Program-made: the position numbers and the translations under genes
Part shown: positions 1 through 10,201 of the stretch, piece by piece
Layout of the letters: each line of letters opens with the position of its first letter
Numbering within the stretch: position 1 is the stretch's first letter
The notes under the pieces: model-generated
The model's database searches: none
Told to the model about the DNA's origin: nothing
Seen by the model: only the letters and a program-made list of their open reading frames with translations
NCBI RefSeq assembly: GCF_013408985.1
Contig: NZ_JACBZT010000001.1
Span: forward strand, 682,001 to 746,000
Length of the DNA: 64,000 nt
Source of the DNA: Petropleomorpha daqingensis
Lineage (GTDB): Bacteria; Actinomycetota; Actinomycetes; Mycobacteriales; Geodermatophilaceae
Direction: 5' to 3'

Positions 1-218
1 AGCTCCAGGCCGCCGCCCCGGAACCACGCGCTTCGAGAACCGGCGGCACGGCCGGCTGCGCGTGGTGGAGCCCGTCGAACACGGACGTGACTGTGCCGTA
101 TCCGTGGGTGGCGGGCGAGAGCCTTTACCGGTCCCCGAGGCGAACGTAGCCTGCGGCGCACCGGGAGCCGGACCGGCCCACCGCGAAGCCGCCTGCGGGC
201 GGCGCGTCGAGGGAGCTC

Positions 219-2471
219 ATGCGCATGACGCCGCGACTGTTCGGCCCGTACGAGCTGCAATCCCTGATCGGTGTCGGGGGCATGGGCGAGGTCTGGCGGG
301 CGCGCGACACCCGCCGCGACCGGCTGGTGGCGATCAAGCTGCTGCCGGAGTCGCTGGCGAACGATCGCGAGTTCACCCAGCGCTTCCGACGGGAGTCGGA
401 GGTCGCCGCCCGGCTGCGCGAGCCGCACGTCATCCCGATCCACGACTACGGCGAGATCGACGGCCGGCTGTTCATCGAGATGCGGCTGGTCGACGGGCGC
501 GATCTCGCCGGGCTGCTTCAAGAGGGGCCGTTGCCGCCGGCGCGGGCGGTGGCGTTCGTCGCCCAGATCGCCGACGCACTCGACTCCGCCCATGCTGACG
601 GCCTGGTGCACCGCGACATCAAGCCGTCGAACGTGATCGTCACAGCGAACGACTTCGTCTACGTGGTCGACTTCGGCATCGCCCGCTCGCTCGGGAGCAC
701 GCGGACGGCGCTGACGATCACCGGCGCCACGGTCGGCACGTTGGACTACATGGCCCCCGAGCGGTTCACCCACGAGCCGATCGACGGCCGCACCGACGTC
801 TACTCGCTGGCCTGCCTGCTCTGCGAGTGCCTCACCGGCCAGCGCCCCTTCCCCGGCACCGACCTGCCCTCGCTGCTCTACGCCCACCTGTACATGGAGC
901 CGCCGCGGCCGAGCCAGCTCGTCGAGGGCGTGCCGCCCGAGCTGGACGCGGTCGTCGCCGCGGGCATGGCGAAGCGGCGCGAGGACCGCTTCGCCACGCC
1001 GGGCGAGCTGGCGATCGCGGCGAAGGCGGCGCTCTCCGCGGCGCCGACCGGACCGGTTCCCACGGCCCCGCCGACGGCGCCGAGCCGCCCGGCCGCCGAG
1101 CCGGCACCCGCAGCTCCGTACCCCGGCGAGGTGACTCCGCCGCTCGCGGTCGGGTTGCTCTCGGCCGACGGCTCGCACAGCTCGGTCGACCCGCTGCCTC
1201 CCCCGGCGCCGCTGAGCCCGCAGCCGGAGGCGTACCGGTCCGCGCAGCCGCCCGGGGCCTTCCCGCCGGGGGCGTACCCGCCCGGCCAGCCCCCGGGGTC
1301 CCCGCCACCGCCGCCGCCGTTCGGTGGGCCCGACCGCGCCGCCGAGCGGCGCCGGCAGCGCTGGCTGGTGCTCGCCGGGGTCCTGGTGATCCTCGCGGTC
1401 GCCGGCGCGCTCACGGCACTGCTGTGGAACCGGGACCAGGGGTCCACGGCCTCCGGCGGGTCGGCGACGACCAGCGCGCAGACCGGGGGCAGCGCGAGCG
1501 CCGGCGCCAGCGGGAAGCCGGCGACGCCGTCGAGCGCCGCGCCGTCCCAGAGCATCGCCGTCCCGACCGTGGACGGCGACCCGATCCCGGTCGGCCCCTC
1601 GCCGGGGTACATGGCGGTCGCACCCAACGGCCGGTTCGCCTACATCGCCAACCGCACCGCGGGCGTCGTCACCGTCTTCGACACCACGCTGAACACCACG
1701 ACCGCGACGATCCCGATCCAGGCCGCGCCGCCGCAGTTCGTCACGTTCTCGCCGGACGGCTCGGTCGCCTACATCACGGTGACCAACGCCGACTACACGT
1801 ACAACGCCGTCGTCTTCGTCGACACGAAGACGAACTCGGTCACCGCGACCGTCCCGGTCGGCCTGCGGCCGTTCGCGCCGTCGACCTCGCCCGACGGGAA
1901 GCTGCTGTTCGTCCCCCTGCACAACGAGGGGCGGGTCGAGGTGCTCGACACCACGACGGCCAAGGAGGTCGGCTCCTACGTGGTGCCGAAGAACCCGCAC
2001 TGGATCGCGATCAGCGCCGACGGGCACACCGCCTACACCGCCAACCACGAGTCCGGCGTCGTCACGGTGCTCGACCTGACCCAGGGCGGCAAGGTGGTCA
2101 CGACGATCCCGGTCGGCACCTCGCCGCACAGCATCCAGATCTCGCCCGACGGCAGCCGGGTGTCGGTGGTCAACTTCGACAGCAACAACGTCTCGGTCAT
2201 CGACACCGCCACCAACACCGTCGTCGCCACGATCCCGGTCGGCGCGAAGCCGCAGGACCTCACCTACGCGCCCGACGGGCGGCACTTCTACACGGCCAAC
2301 GTCAACGGCGGCACGGTGTCGGTGATCGACACCGCCACCAACTCCGTCACCGCGACGATCCCGACCGGCACCAGCCCGACCAGCGTCGCGGTGCTGCCCG
2401 ACGGGACCAAGGCCTACGTGACCGACCTCGACAGCGGCACGGTGCGGGTCCTGCGGACCAGCTCGGACTAG
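219..2471 (+). CDS. Membrane Ser/Thr protein kinase with extracellular YVTN beta-propeller
   Basis: Receptor-like Hanks-type kinase of 750 aa. The kinase domain (about residues 8-270) has the glycine loop GVGGMGEV, ATP-binding Lys40, the catalytic loop HRDIKPSN with Asp133, DFG at 151-153 and APE at 179-181. A Pro-rich linker follows, then one membrane helix near residues 382-404, a Ser/Gly/Ala-rich spacer, and from about 445 to the end a run of repeats such as YIANRTAGVVTVFDT typical of YVTN/Lvp propellers. The architecture resembles mycobacterial PknD, which has an NHL propeller; the ligand is unknown. ATG at 219 keeps the whole kinase fold; ATG at 225 is also possible. The stop overlaps the stop of the convergent enoyl-CoA hydratase gene by 4 bp. 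Confidence 0.93.
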   Translation: MRMTPRLFGPYELQSLIGVGGMGEVWRARDTRRDRLVAIKLLPESLANDREFTQRFRRESEVAARLREPHVIPIHDYGEIDGRLFIEMRLVDGRDLAGLLQEGPLPPARAVAFVAQIADALDSAHADGLVHRDIKPSNVIVTANDFVYVVDFGIARSLGSTRTALTITGATVGTLDYMAPERFTHEPIDGRTDVYSLACLLCECLTGQRPFPGTDLPSLLYAHLYMEPPRPSQLVEGVPPELDAVVAAGMAKRREDRFATPGELAIAAKAALSAAPTGPVPTAPPTAPSRPAAEPAPAAPYPGEVTPPLAVGLLSADGSHSSVDPLPPPAPLSPQPEAYRSAQPPGAFPPGAYPPGQPPGSPPPPPPFGGPDRAAERRRQRWLVLAGVLVILAVAGALTALLWNRDQGSTASGGSATTSAQTGGSASAGASGKPATPSSAAPSQSIAVPTVDGDPIPVGPSPGYMAVAPNGRFAYIANRTAGVVTVFDTTLNTTTATIPIQAAPPQFVTFSPDGSVAYITVTNADYTYNAVVFVDTKTNSVTATVPVGLRPFAPSTSPDGKLLFVPLHNEGRVEVLDTTTAKEVGSYVVPKNPHWIAISADGHTAYTANHESGVVTVLDLTQGGKVVTTIPVGTSPHSIQISPDGSRVSVVNFDSNNVSVIDTATNTVVATIPVGAKPQDLTYAPDGRHFYTANVNGGTVSVIDTATNSVTATIPTGTSPTSVAVLPDGTKAYVTDLDSGTVRVLRTSSD

Positions 2472-3253
2472 CGACCGGTGAACGTGGCCTTGCCCGGCCC
2501 GTTCTCGAGGAACGAGCGCATCCCGATCTTCTGGTCCTCGGTGTCGAACAGCTCGGCGAACAGCCGGCTCTCCAGCGCCAGCCCCTGGGCCAGCGGCAGG
2601 TCCAGCCCCTCGTCGATCGCCTGCTTGGCGGCGGCGAGGGCCAGCGGCGGTCCGGCGGCGAACTTCTTCGCCATGGCGACGGCGGTGGAGTAGACCTCGT
2701 CGTCCGGGACGACGGCGTCGGCCAGCCCGATCTCGAGCGCCTCCTCGGCGCCGACGTGCCGGCCGGTGAAGACGAGGTCCTTGGCGCGGGCCGGGCCGAC
2801 CAGCCGGGCGAGGCGCTGGGTGCCGCCGGCGCCCGGGATGACGCCGAGCAGGATCTCGGGCTGGCCGATCTTGGCCCCGGCGCCGAGCACGCGGAAGTCC
2901 GCGCAGAGGGCGAGCTCGTAGCCGCCGCCGAGGGCGTAGCCGGTGACCGCGGCGATGACCGGCTTGGGGCAGCGCGCCACCTCGATGAAGGAGTACTGCA
3001 GCTCGCGGCCCCAGGCCACCATGCCGGCCCCGTCGAGCTGGCTCATCGCCTTGATGTCGGCGCCTGCGGCGAAGACCCGCTCGCCTCCGTACAGGACGAC
3101 GGCGCGGACGTCGTCGCGCTTGCCGGCCTCCTGCGCGGCCCGCCGGACCTCCCAGTGCAGCTGCTCGTCGATCGCGTTCATCTTCGGCCGGTCGAGGCGG
3201 ATCGTGCCCACCCCGTCCTCCACCTGCAGGGTCACGAACTCCGGCTCCGTCAT
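2468..3253 (-). CDS. Enoyl-CoA hydratase/isomerase family protein
   Basis: Crotonase-fold protein of 261 aa that probably hydrates 2-enoyl-CoA in beta-oxidation or in the acetoacetyl-CoA to crotonyl-CoA route. The oxyanion segment AAGADIKAM and the block [18 protein letters not shown] carry the first catalytic Glu. The second acid, Glu in rat crotonase, aligns with Asp in AKDLVFTG. The start was placed at MTEPEF because the longer frame adds 18 low-complexity residues. The stop overlaps that of the convergent kinase gene; the ABC ATPase gene lies 22 bp upstream on the same strand. It could serve the crotonyl-CoA step needed by Ccr, but the position alone does not prove it. Confidence 0.88.
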   Translation of the reverse strand: MTEPEFVTLQVEDGVGTIRLDRPKMNAIDEQLHWEVRRAAQEAGKRDDVRAVVLYGGERVFAAGADIKAMSQLDGAGMVAWGRELQYSFIEVARCPKPVIAAVTGYALGGGYELALCADFRVLGAGAKIGQPEILLGVIPGAGGTQRLARLVGPARAKDLVFTGRHVGAEEALEIGLADAVVPDDEVYSTAVAMAKKFAAGPPLALAAAKQAIDEGLDLPLAQGLALESRLFAELFDTEDQKIGMRSFLENGPGKATFTGR

Positions 3254-3275
3254 GCCCTGCACCGTATCGCCGGGG

Positions 3276-4079
3276 TCAGGCCGCGCGTCGGGCGGCGAAG
3301 CGGCCATCGGTGCGGGTCAGCGCCAGCGGCACGCCGAAGGTGTCCGACAGGTTCGCCGCGGTCAGGACGTCGTCGGCCGCGCCCTGCGCCACGACCGCGC
3401 CCTCGCGCAGCAGAAGGGCGTGCGAGTAGCCGGGCGGGATCTCCTCGACGTGGTGGGTGACCAGCACCTGGGCCGGCGCGAAGTGGTAGTGCGCGAGGTC
3501 GGAGAGCCGCGAGACGAGGTCCTCACGGCCGCCGAGGTCGAGCCCGGCGCCGGGCTCGTCGAGCAGCAGCAGCTCGGGGTCGGGCATGAGCGCGCGGGCG
3601 ATCTGGGCGCGCTTGCGCTCGCCCTCGCTGAGGGTGCCGAACGGCCGGTGGGCGAACTGCTCGACGCCCCACTGCTGCATGAGCATCCCGGCACGGGTCA
3701 GGTCGTGGACGTCGTAGCGCTCGCGCCAGCGCCCGACCACGGCGTACCCGGCGGAGACGACGACGTCGCCGGTCTTCTCGGCCGGCGCGATCCGCTGGGC
3801 GAGCGCCGCGCTGGTGAGGCCGATCCGCGGGCGCAGCTCGAAGACGTCGACCGCGCCGAGGGTCTCCCCCAGCAGCTCCACCACCCCGCGGGTGGGGTGC
3901 ATCTGCGCGGCGGCCAGCTGCAGCAGCGTCGTCTTCCCGGCGCCGTTGGGGCCGAGCACCACCCAGCGGTGGTCGGCCTCCACCGTCCAGTCGACACCGC
4001 GGAGCAGGAAGGTCTCCCCCCGTACGACGTCGACTCCCTTCATGCGGACGACCGACTCGTACGACCCAGAACTCGACAC
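3276..4079 (-). CDS. ABC transporter ATP-binding protein, orphan
   Basis: Single ABC ATPase domain of 267 aa. Visible motifs are Walker A GPNGAGKTT, signature LSEGERKR, Walker B LLLLDEPG and the switch His in LVTHHVEE. The sequence resembles the ModF/YlmA-type stand-alone ATPases. No permease or binding-protein gene is adjacent, so the transported substrate, if any, cannot be named. The start is a GTG at 4077-4079 followed by SSSGSYESVVRMKG; the longer frame adds 27 residues without domain character and would leave no room for a promoter before the divergent glgX, 71 bp away. Confidence 0.85.
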   Translation of the reverse strand: MSSSGSYESVVRMKGVDVVRGETFLLRGVDWTVEADHRWVVLGPNGAGKTTLLQLAAAQMHPTRGVVELLGETLGAVDVFELRPRIGLTSAALAQRIAPAEKTGDVVVSAGYAVVGRWRERYDVHDLTRAGMLMQQWGVEQFAHRPFGTLSEGERKRAQIARALMPDPELLLLDEPGAGLDLGGREDLVSRLSDLAHYHFAPAQVLVTHHVEEIPPGYSHALLLREGAVVAQGAADDVLTAANLSDTFGVPLALTRTDGRFAARRAA

Positions 4080-4150
4080 GTGTCCATCCAACCAACCCGC
4101 GTCGCGCTGCCTGCGACGCGCCACGGCTCGGGAGAGGGCAGGATCACAGA

Positions 4151-6301
<2,151 letters not shown>

Positions 6302-6308
6302 GGCGAGC

Positions 6309-6380
6309 GGTCACCCTCGCCGCGTCGTCGCGACCCGCGCGTCCCACCACGAGGGCGGCGACCACAGCGCGAGGGTGACC
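6309..6380. repeat. 12-bp inverted repeat with 48-nt loop after glgX
   Basis: The arm GGTCACCCTCGC at 6309-6320 is perfectly repeated inverted at 6369-6380. It begins 8 bp after the glgX stop and lies before a second, stronger hairpin. It may be an additional terminator or a relic palindrome. Confidence 0.5.
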
Positions 6381-6394
6381 CCCGGACACGCGCA

Positions 6395-6430
6395 AAAGGG
6401 CCCCTGCCGGAGATCCGGCAGGGGCCCTTT
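6395..6430. terminator. Bidirectional terminator between glgX and the FHA gene
   Basis: Perfect 16-bp stem: AAAGGGCCCCTGCCGG at 6395-6410 pairs with 6415-6430 around the loop AGAT. The stem begins with A residues and ends with T residues, so it can act as an intrinsic terminator in both directions for the convergent genes that flank it. Confidence 0.85.
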
Positions 6431-6439
6431 CCGCGGTTG

Positions 6440-7417
6440 CTAGTCCTGGGGCTGCTCGAAGGTGATGACGGTCCAGCCGAGGAGCAGCCGGTCGCCGTCG
6501 GACAGCGGGTGCGCCACGCCGGGCTCGAGCTGGGTCCACTCGGTGGCCTCGGGACCGGCGACGTGCGTGCCGTTGAGCGAGCCGAGGTCGACGAGCGAGA
6601 CCTCGCGGCCGGCCCGCTGGATCGCCGCGTGCGCGGAGGACAGCACGTTCTGGGTGTCCGCTATCGGCACCGGCCGGGCCGTGCCGGCGGCGACCAGCTC
6701 GTGGTTGTCCGGACGACGGCCGAGCACGAGGTCCTCGTCGATGGTGACGACCATCCCGTCGTCGAACCGCAGCAGCGGCGCCGAGGGGGCGTCGGGCCGC
6801 CAGAAGGCGGTCTGCTCCCCCGAGTCGGGCCGGGCCTGGGACGACGACGGCGCCGCGGCCGCCGGGGCCCCGAAACCGGCGTCGGAGGACGCGGCGAAGG
6901 ACTGCTGCGCCGGCGCGGCGGCGGGCTGCGGGGCCGCGGCCGCCGGAGCCGGCGCGGCCAGGTGCAGCATGGCCCCGGAGCCGGGGACCGTGCCGTCCTG
7001 CAGGTCGAACGCGACGCCCGGGGGCATCTGCGGCGCGGCCTGGCCGGGGCCGACGTAGAGGGTCTGGCCCAGCGAGAACCCGGCGGCCAGCGTGCAGCCC
7101 CCGTCCACGGAGGAGCCGGAGACCGGCACCCCGTCGACGGCGGGCTGACCCTTGCCGGACCAGAGCGCCACACCGGTGCCGGTGCCCTGGGCGGAGTCGG
7201 TCAGCACGATGGCGAAGGAGGCTCCGCCGTTGCCGAGGGTCATCACCTGAGAGGCGACGGCGGCGAGGACCCGGTCCGCGCCGGGGCCGGCCACCCCCAG
7301 GCAGGCGTGCAGGGCCGCCACCAGGGCGGGCGAGCCGGGAGCGTCGACCCAGAGGAGGCCGCCACCGCGTCGGGCGACGACCGAGTCTCCGGGGAGGACT
7401 TCACAGCGGTCGGGCAT
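6440..7417 (-). CDS. FHA domain protein
   Basis: Protein of 325 aa with a C-terminal forkhead-associated domain that binds phosphothreonine: LGRRPDNH, SSAHAAI and SLNGTHV are the classic FHA contacts. The N-terminal 150 residues resemble no domain I can name, and an Ala/Pro-rich linker joins the parts. Start is the ATG at 7415-7417, 7 nt behind a TAGGCT -10 element, so the mRNA is probably leaderless; the longer frame would cross that promoter. It is likely a phospho-dependent adaptor for a Ser/Thr kinase. Its place between glgX and glgP may mean control of glucan metabolism, which is only an inference. Confidence 0.85.
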   Translation of the reverse strand: MPDRCEVLPGDSVVARRGGGLLWVDAPGSPALVAALHACLGVAGPGADRVLAAVASQVMTLGNGGASFAIVLTDSAQGTGTGVALWSGKGQPAVDGVPVSGSSVDGGCTLAAGFSLGQTLYVGPGQAAPQMPPGVAFDLQDGTVPGSGAMLHLAAPAPAAAAPQPAAAPAQQSFAASSDAGFGAPAAAAPSSSQARPDSGEQTAFWRPDAPSAPLLRFDDGMVVTIDEDLVLGRRPDNHELVAAGTARPVPIADTQNVLSSAHAAIQRAGREVSLVDLGSLNGTHVAGPEATEWTQLEPGVAHPLSDGDRLLLGWTVITFEQPQD

Positions 7418-7424
7418 GGGCTCC

Positions 7425-7430
7425 AGCCTA
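7425..7430 (-). promoter_or_regulatory. -10 element of the FHA gene
   Basis: TAGGCT on the minus strand, 7 nt from the ATG, the spacing of a leaderless transcript. Confidence 0.5.
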
Positions 7431-7541
7431 GTGATGCACCACAGAAGTGGGCGGTCGTGCGGCACCGCCACGCCGTCTGCGTGGGGTACCCGTGACCTGA
7501 GAGTCTCAAGCGAAGGTTCAGCGAGCGTTCGCCGGGGCGGT

Positions 7542-10094
7542 TCAGGCCGAGGTCACGACCCCCAGCTCCGCCGGGTTGGCCAGGTGGGCCGACCGCGGCA
7601 GGACGCGCACCGTGTAGCCGAACGCGCCCGTGCGCTCGAGCGGGACGGTGGCGGTGAACCAGTGCCGGGAACCGTCGGCCTGCTCGTGGTCCATCGGGAT
7701 GGTGGTGACCCCGTGCAGGGCGTCGGCGTCGTCGACGCGCCCGTAGGCGGCCTGCACCTCGATGTCGGACGGCGACAGCCCCGGCAGCTCCACCTCCGCG
7801 CGCAGGGCCAGGGTCGAGCCGATCTCGGGGGTGTCACCGGCACCGGTCGCCTCGACGTGGGCCACGCGGACGGTGCCCCAGTTCGCCAGCAGGTGCATCC
7901 GCCGGGCCGCCTCCTCGCGAGCGGGCGCGTAACCGCCGCCGTCGGCCATCGCGCGCGCCGAGTAGGACGCCGGCACGTAGAGCTGCTGCACGTAGTCGCG
8001 GACCATCCGGGAGGCGAGCACCTTCGGCCCGGTCTCGCGCAGCGTGTGCCGGACCATCTCCACCCACCGGGCGGGCACGCCGTCCCGGTCGCGCTCGTAG
8101 AACCGCGGCTGCACCTGGGTGCTGATCAGGTCGTAGATGGCGCGCGCCTCGACCTCGTCGCGTCGGTCGGGGTCGGCCACCCCGTCGGCGGTGGGGATGG
8201 CCCAGCCGTTCTGGCCGTCGAACCACTCGTCCCACCAGCCGTCGCGGATGGAGAGGTTCAGCCCGCCGTTGAGCGCGGCCTTCATCCCCGAGGTGCCGCA
8301 CGCCTCCAGGGGCCGCAGCGGGTTGTTCAGCCAGACGTCGCAGCCCCAGTAGAGGTAGCGGGCCATGCCGATGTCGTAGCCGGGCAGGAAGGCGATCCGG
8401 TGCCGGATCTCGGGGTCGTCGGCGAACTGCACCATCCGCTGGATGAGCTGCTTGCCGCCGTCGTCGGCCGGGTGGCTCTTGCCTGCGATGACCAGCTGGA
8501 TCGGCCGCTCGGGGTCCAGCAGCAGGGCCTTCAGCCGCTCGGGGTCCTTCAACATCAGCGTCAGCCGCTTGTAGGACGGCACCCGGCGGGCGAAGCCGAT
8601 CGTCAGGACGTCGGGGTCGAAGGCGCTGTCGGTCCAGCCGACCTCCGACTCCACGGCACCCCGCGACAGCGCGGTCTCCCGCAGCCGCCGGCGCACCTCG
8701 TCGACCAGGCGGCCGCGCAGCAGCCGGCGGGTGTTCCACAGCTCACCGGCGGCGATCGCGTCGACGCCGTCGAAGTGGACCGGCCCCTCGACCTCGGCCG
8801 GGTCGCCCTGGCTGGAGCGCTGGGTGCCCAGCTCCACCAGCTCGCGGGCGGTCCAGGTGGCCGCGTGCACCCCGTTGGTGATCGAGGTGATCGGGACGTC
8901 GTCCTCGTCGAAGCCGGGCCACAGGTCCCGGAACATGTGCCGGCTGACCTGACCGTGCAGCTCGCTGACGCCGTTGGCCCGCTGGCCGAGGCGCAGCCCC
9001 ATGTGCGCCATGTTGAACTTCGTCGGGTCCTCTTCCGCGCCCAGCGCGAGCAGCTGGTCCAGCGGGACGCCGAAGCCCGCGAAGTAGCGCTCGATCAGCG
9101 CCTTCGGGAACCGGTCGATCCCGGCCGGCACGGGCGTGTGCGTGGTGAACACGGTGCCGCCGCGGACCGCCTGCAGCGCCTCGGGGAACGTCAGCCCGTG
9201 CGAGACGGTCAGCTCGCGGATCCGCTCGACGCCCTGGAAGCCGGCGTGGCCCTCGTTGGCGTGGAACACCTCGGGCTGCGGCCGGCCGGTCTGCGAGCAG
9301 TAGGCGCGCAGCGCTCGCACGCCGCCGATGCCGAGCAGCATCTCCTGGCGCAGCCGGTGATCCTCGTCACCGCCGTAGAGCCGGTCGGTGACCAGCCGCT
9401 CGGCCGGGGCGTTCTCCTCGATGTCGCTGTCGAGCAGCAGCAGGGACACCCGGCCCACCTGCGCCCGCCACACGTGCGCGTGCAGGGTGCGCGCCTCGGG
9501 CAGGGGCACCGAGATGACGACCGCGGCGCCGTCCTTGTCGCGCAGCAGCTTCACCGGCAGGCCGTGCGGGTCCAGCGACGGGTAGTGCTCCAGCTGCCAG
9601 CCGTCGGCCGACAACCCCTGCTCGAAGTAGCCGGCCCGGTACAGCAGCCCGACGCCGATCAACGGGACGCCGAGGTCGGAGGCGGCCTTGAGGTGGTCGC
9701 CGGCGAGGATGCCCAGGCCGCCGGAGTACTGCGGCAGCACCTCGGTGATGCCGAATTCGGCCGAGAAGTACGCGATCGACTGCGGGGCGTCGGCGCCCAG
9801 CGACTGGTACCAGAGGTCGGCGGTCATGTACTCCTGCAGGTCGTCGACGACGTCCTGCAGCCGGCGGAGGAACCGGCGGTCCTTGGCCAGCGTGGCCAGC
9901 CGCTCCGCCGACACCTCGCCGAGCACCTTGACCGGGTCGCCGCCGCACGTGCGCCACAGCTCGGGGTCCAGCGCCTCGAACAGGTCCCGGGTCTCGGGGT
10001 GCCAGGACCACCGCAGGTTCGTCACCAGCTGGGCCAGCGGCTGCAGCGGCGCCGGCAGGGTGGCACGGACGGTGAAGCGTCGGAGAGCTCGCAC
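7542..10094 (-). CDS. glgP: Alpha-glucan (glycogen) phosphorylase GlgP
   Basis: GT35 phosphorylase of 850 aa that releases glucose-1-phosphate from the ends of alpha-1,4-glucan. It is the alternative actinobacterial type with an N-terminal DUF3417 region (LRWSWHPETRDLFEALDPE). The pyridoxal-phosphate lysine lies in GTSGMKAALNGGLNLS, and the substrate loop EVFHANEGHAGF is present. The GTG at 10092-10094 is chosen because a TAGGCT -10 box sits 7 nt upstream and because a longer start would run into the intergenic repeat at 10139-10197. It is divergent from glgE. Confidence 0.95.
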   Translation of the reverse strand: MRALRRFTVRATLPAPLQPLAQLVTNLRWSWHPETRDLFEALDPELWRTCGGDPVKVLGEVSAERLATLAKDRRFLRRLQDVVDDLQEYMTADLWYQSLGADAPQSIAYFSAEFGITEVLPQYSGGLGILAGDHLKAASDLGVPLIGVGLLYRAGYFEQGLSADGWQLEHYPSLDPHGLPVKLLRDKDGAAVVISVPLPEARTLHAHVWRAQVGRVSLLLLDSDIEENAPAERLVTDRLYGGDEDHRLRQEMLLGIGGVRALRAYCSQTGRPQPEVFHANEGHAGFQGVERIRELTVSHGLTFPEALQAVRGGTVFTTHTPVPAGIDRFPKALIERYFAGFGVPLDQLLALGAEEDPTKFNMAHMGLRLGQRANGVSELHGQVSRHMFRDLWPGFDEDDVPITSITNGVHAATWTARELVELGTQRSSQGDPAEVEGPVHFDGVDAIAAGELWNTRRLLRGRLVDEVRRRLRETALSRGAVESEVGWTDSAFDPDVLTIGFARRVPSYKRLTLMLKDPERLKALLLDPERPIQLVIAGKSHPADDGGKQLIQRMVQFADDPEIRHRIAFLPGYDIGMARYLYWGCDVWLNNPLRPLEACGTSGMKAALNGGLNLSIRDGWWDEWFDGQNGWAIPTADGVADPDRRDEVEARAIYDLISTQVQPRFYERDRDGVPARWVEMVRHTLRETGPKVLASRMVRDYVQQLYVPASYSARAMADGGGYAPAREEAARRMHLLANWGTVRVAHVEATGAGDTPEIGSTLALRAEVELPGLSPSDIEVQAAYGRVDDADALHGVTTIPMDHEQADGSRHWFTATVPLERTGAFGYTVRVLPRSAHLANPAELGVVTSA

Positions 10095-10101
10095 CCGCCA
10101 G

Positions 10102-10107
10102 AGCCTA
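10102..10107 (-). promoter_or_regulatory. -10 element of glgP, leaderless type
   Basis: TAGGCT on the minus strand, 7 nt before the GTG start at 10094. Confidence 0.55.
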
Positions 10108-10138
10108 ACCAGACCGACGTCCCCGTTCAGGGGACACC

Positions 10139-10197
10139 GGCCCTCCCGCAAGGGCCCGCCCCGAGCTTGCGAGTGGCGGTGGGCAAGGGGGTCCTTC
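10139..10197 (+). repeat. Intergenic structured repeat, family A, copy 1
   Basis: 59-bp element related to 51218-51277 and 51636-51692. The shared core is CGAGCNTGCGAGTGG; it is flanked by G/C-rich arms and ends in GGTCCTTC. On the minus strand it can fold with inner arms CCGCC/GGCGG and outer arms that need G-U pairs in this copy. Here it lies between the divergent genes glgP and glgE, and its AAGGGGG is the only Shine-Dalgarno-like sequence before glgE. Confidence 0.75.
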
Positions 10198-10201
10198 TAG
10201 C

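Noticed and set aside
1-218. Short open frames at the left edge
   Set aside because: They show no recognisable motif and have the Arg/Ala-rich composition of shadow frames; a truncated gene entering from the left cannot be demonstrated.
827-3460. Long open frame across the kinase, hydratase and ABC ATPase genes
   Set aside because: It is a shadow in GC-rich DNA; the two minus-strand genes and the kinase have full motif support while this frame has none.
3276-4079. ABC ATPase as part of a glucan or maltose importer with glgX
   Set aside because: It is transcribed away from glgX, has no permease or binding protein beside it and lacks the C-terminal regulatory domain of MalK-type ATPases.
6309-6430. 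Clustered inverted repeats as a CRISPR or small RNA
   Set aside because: There are only two different palindromes, no repeat-spacer periodicity and no cas genes; placement between convergent stops fits termination.
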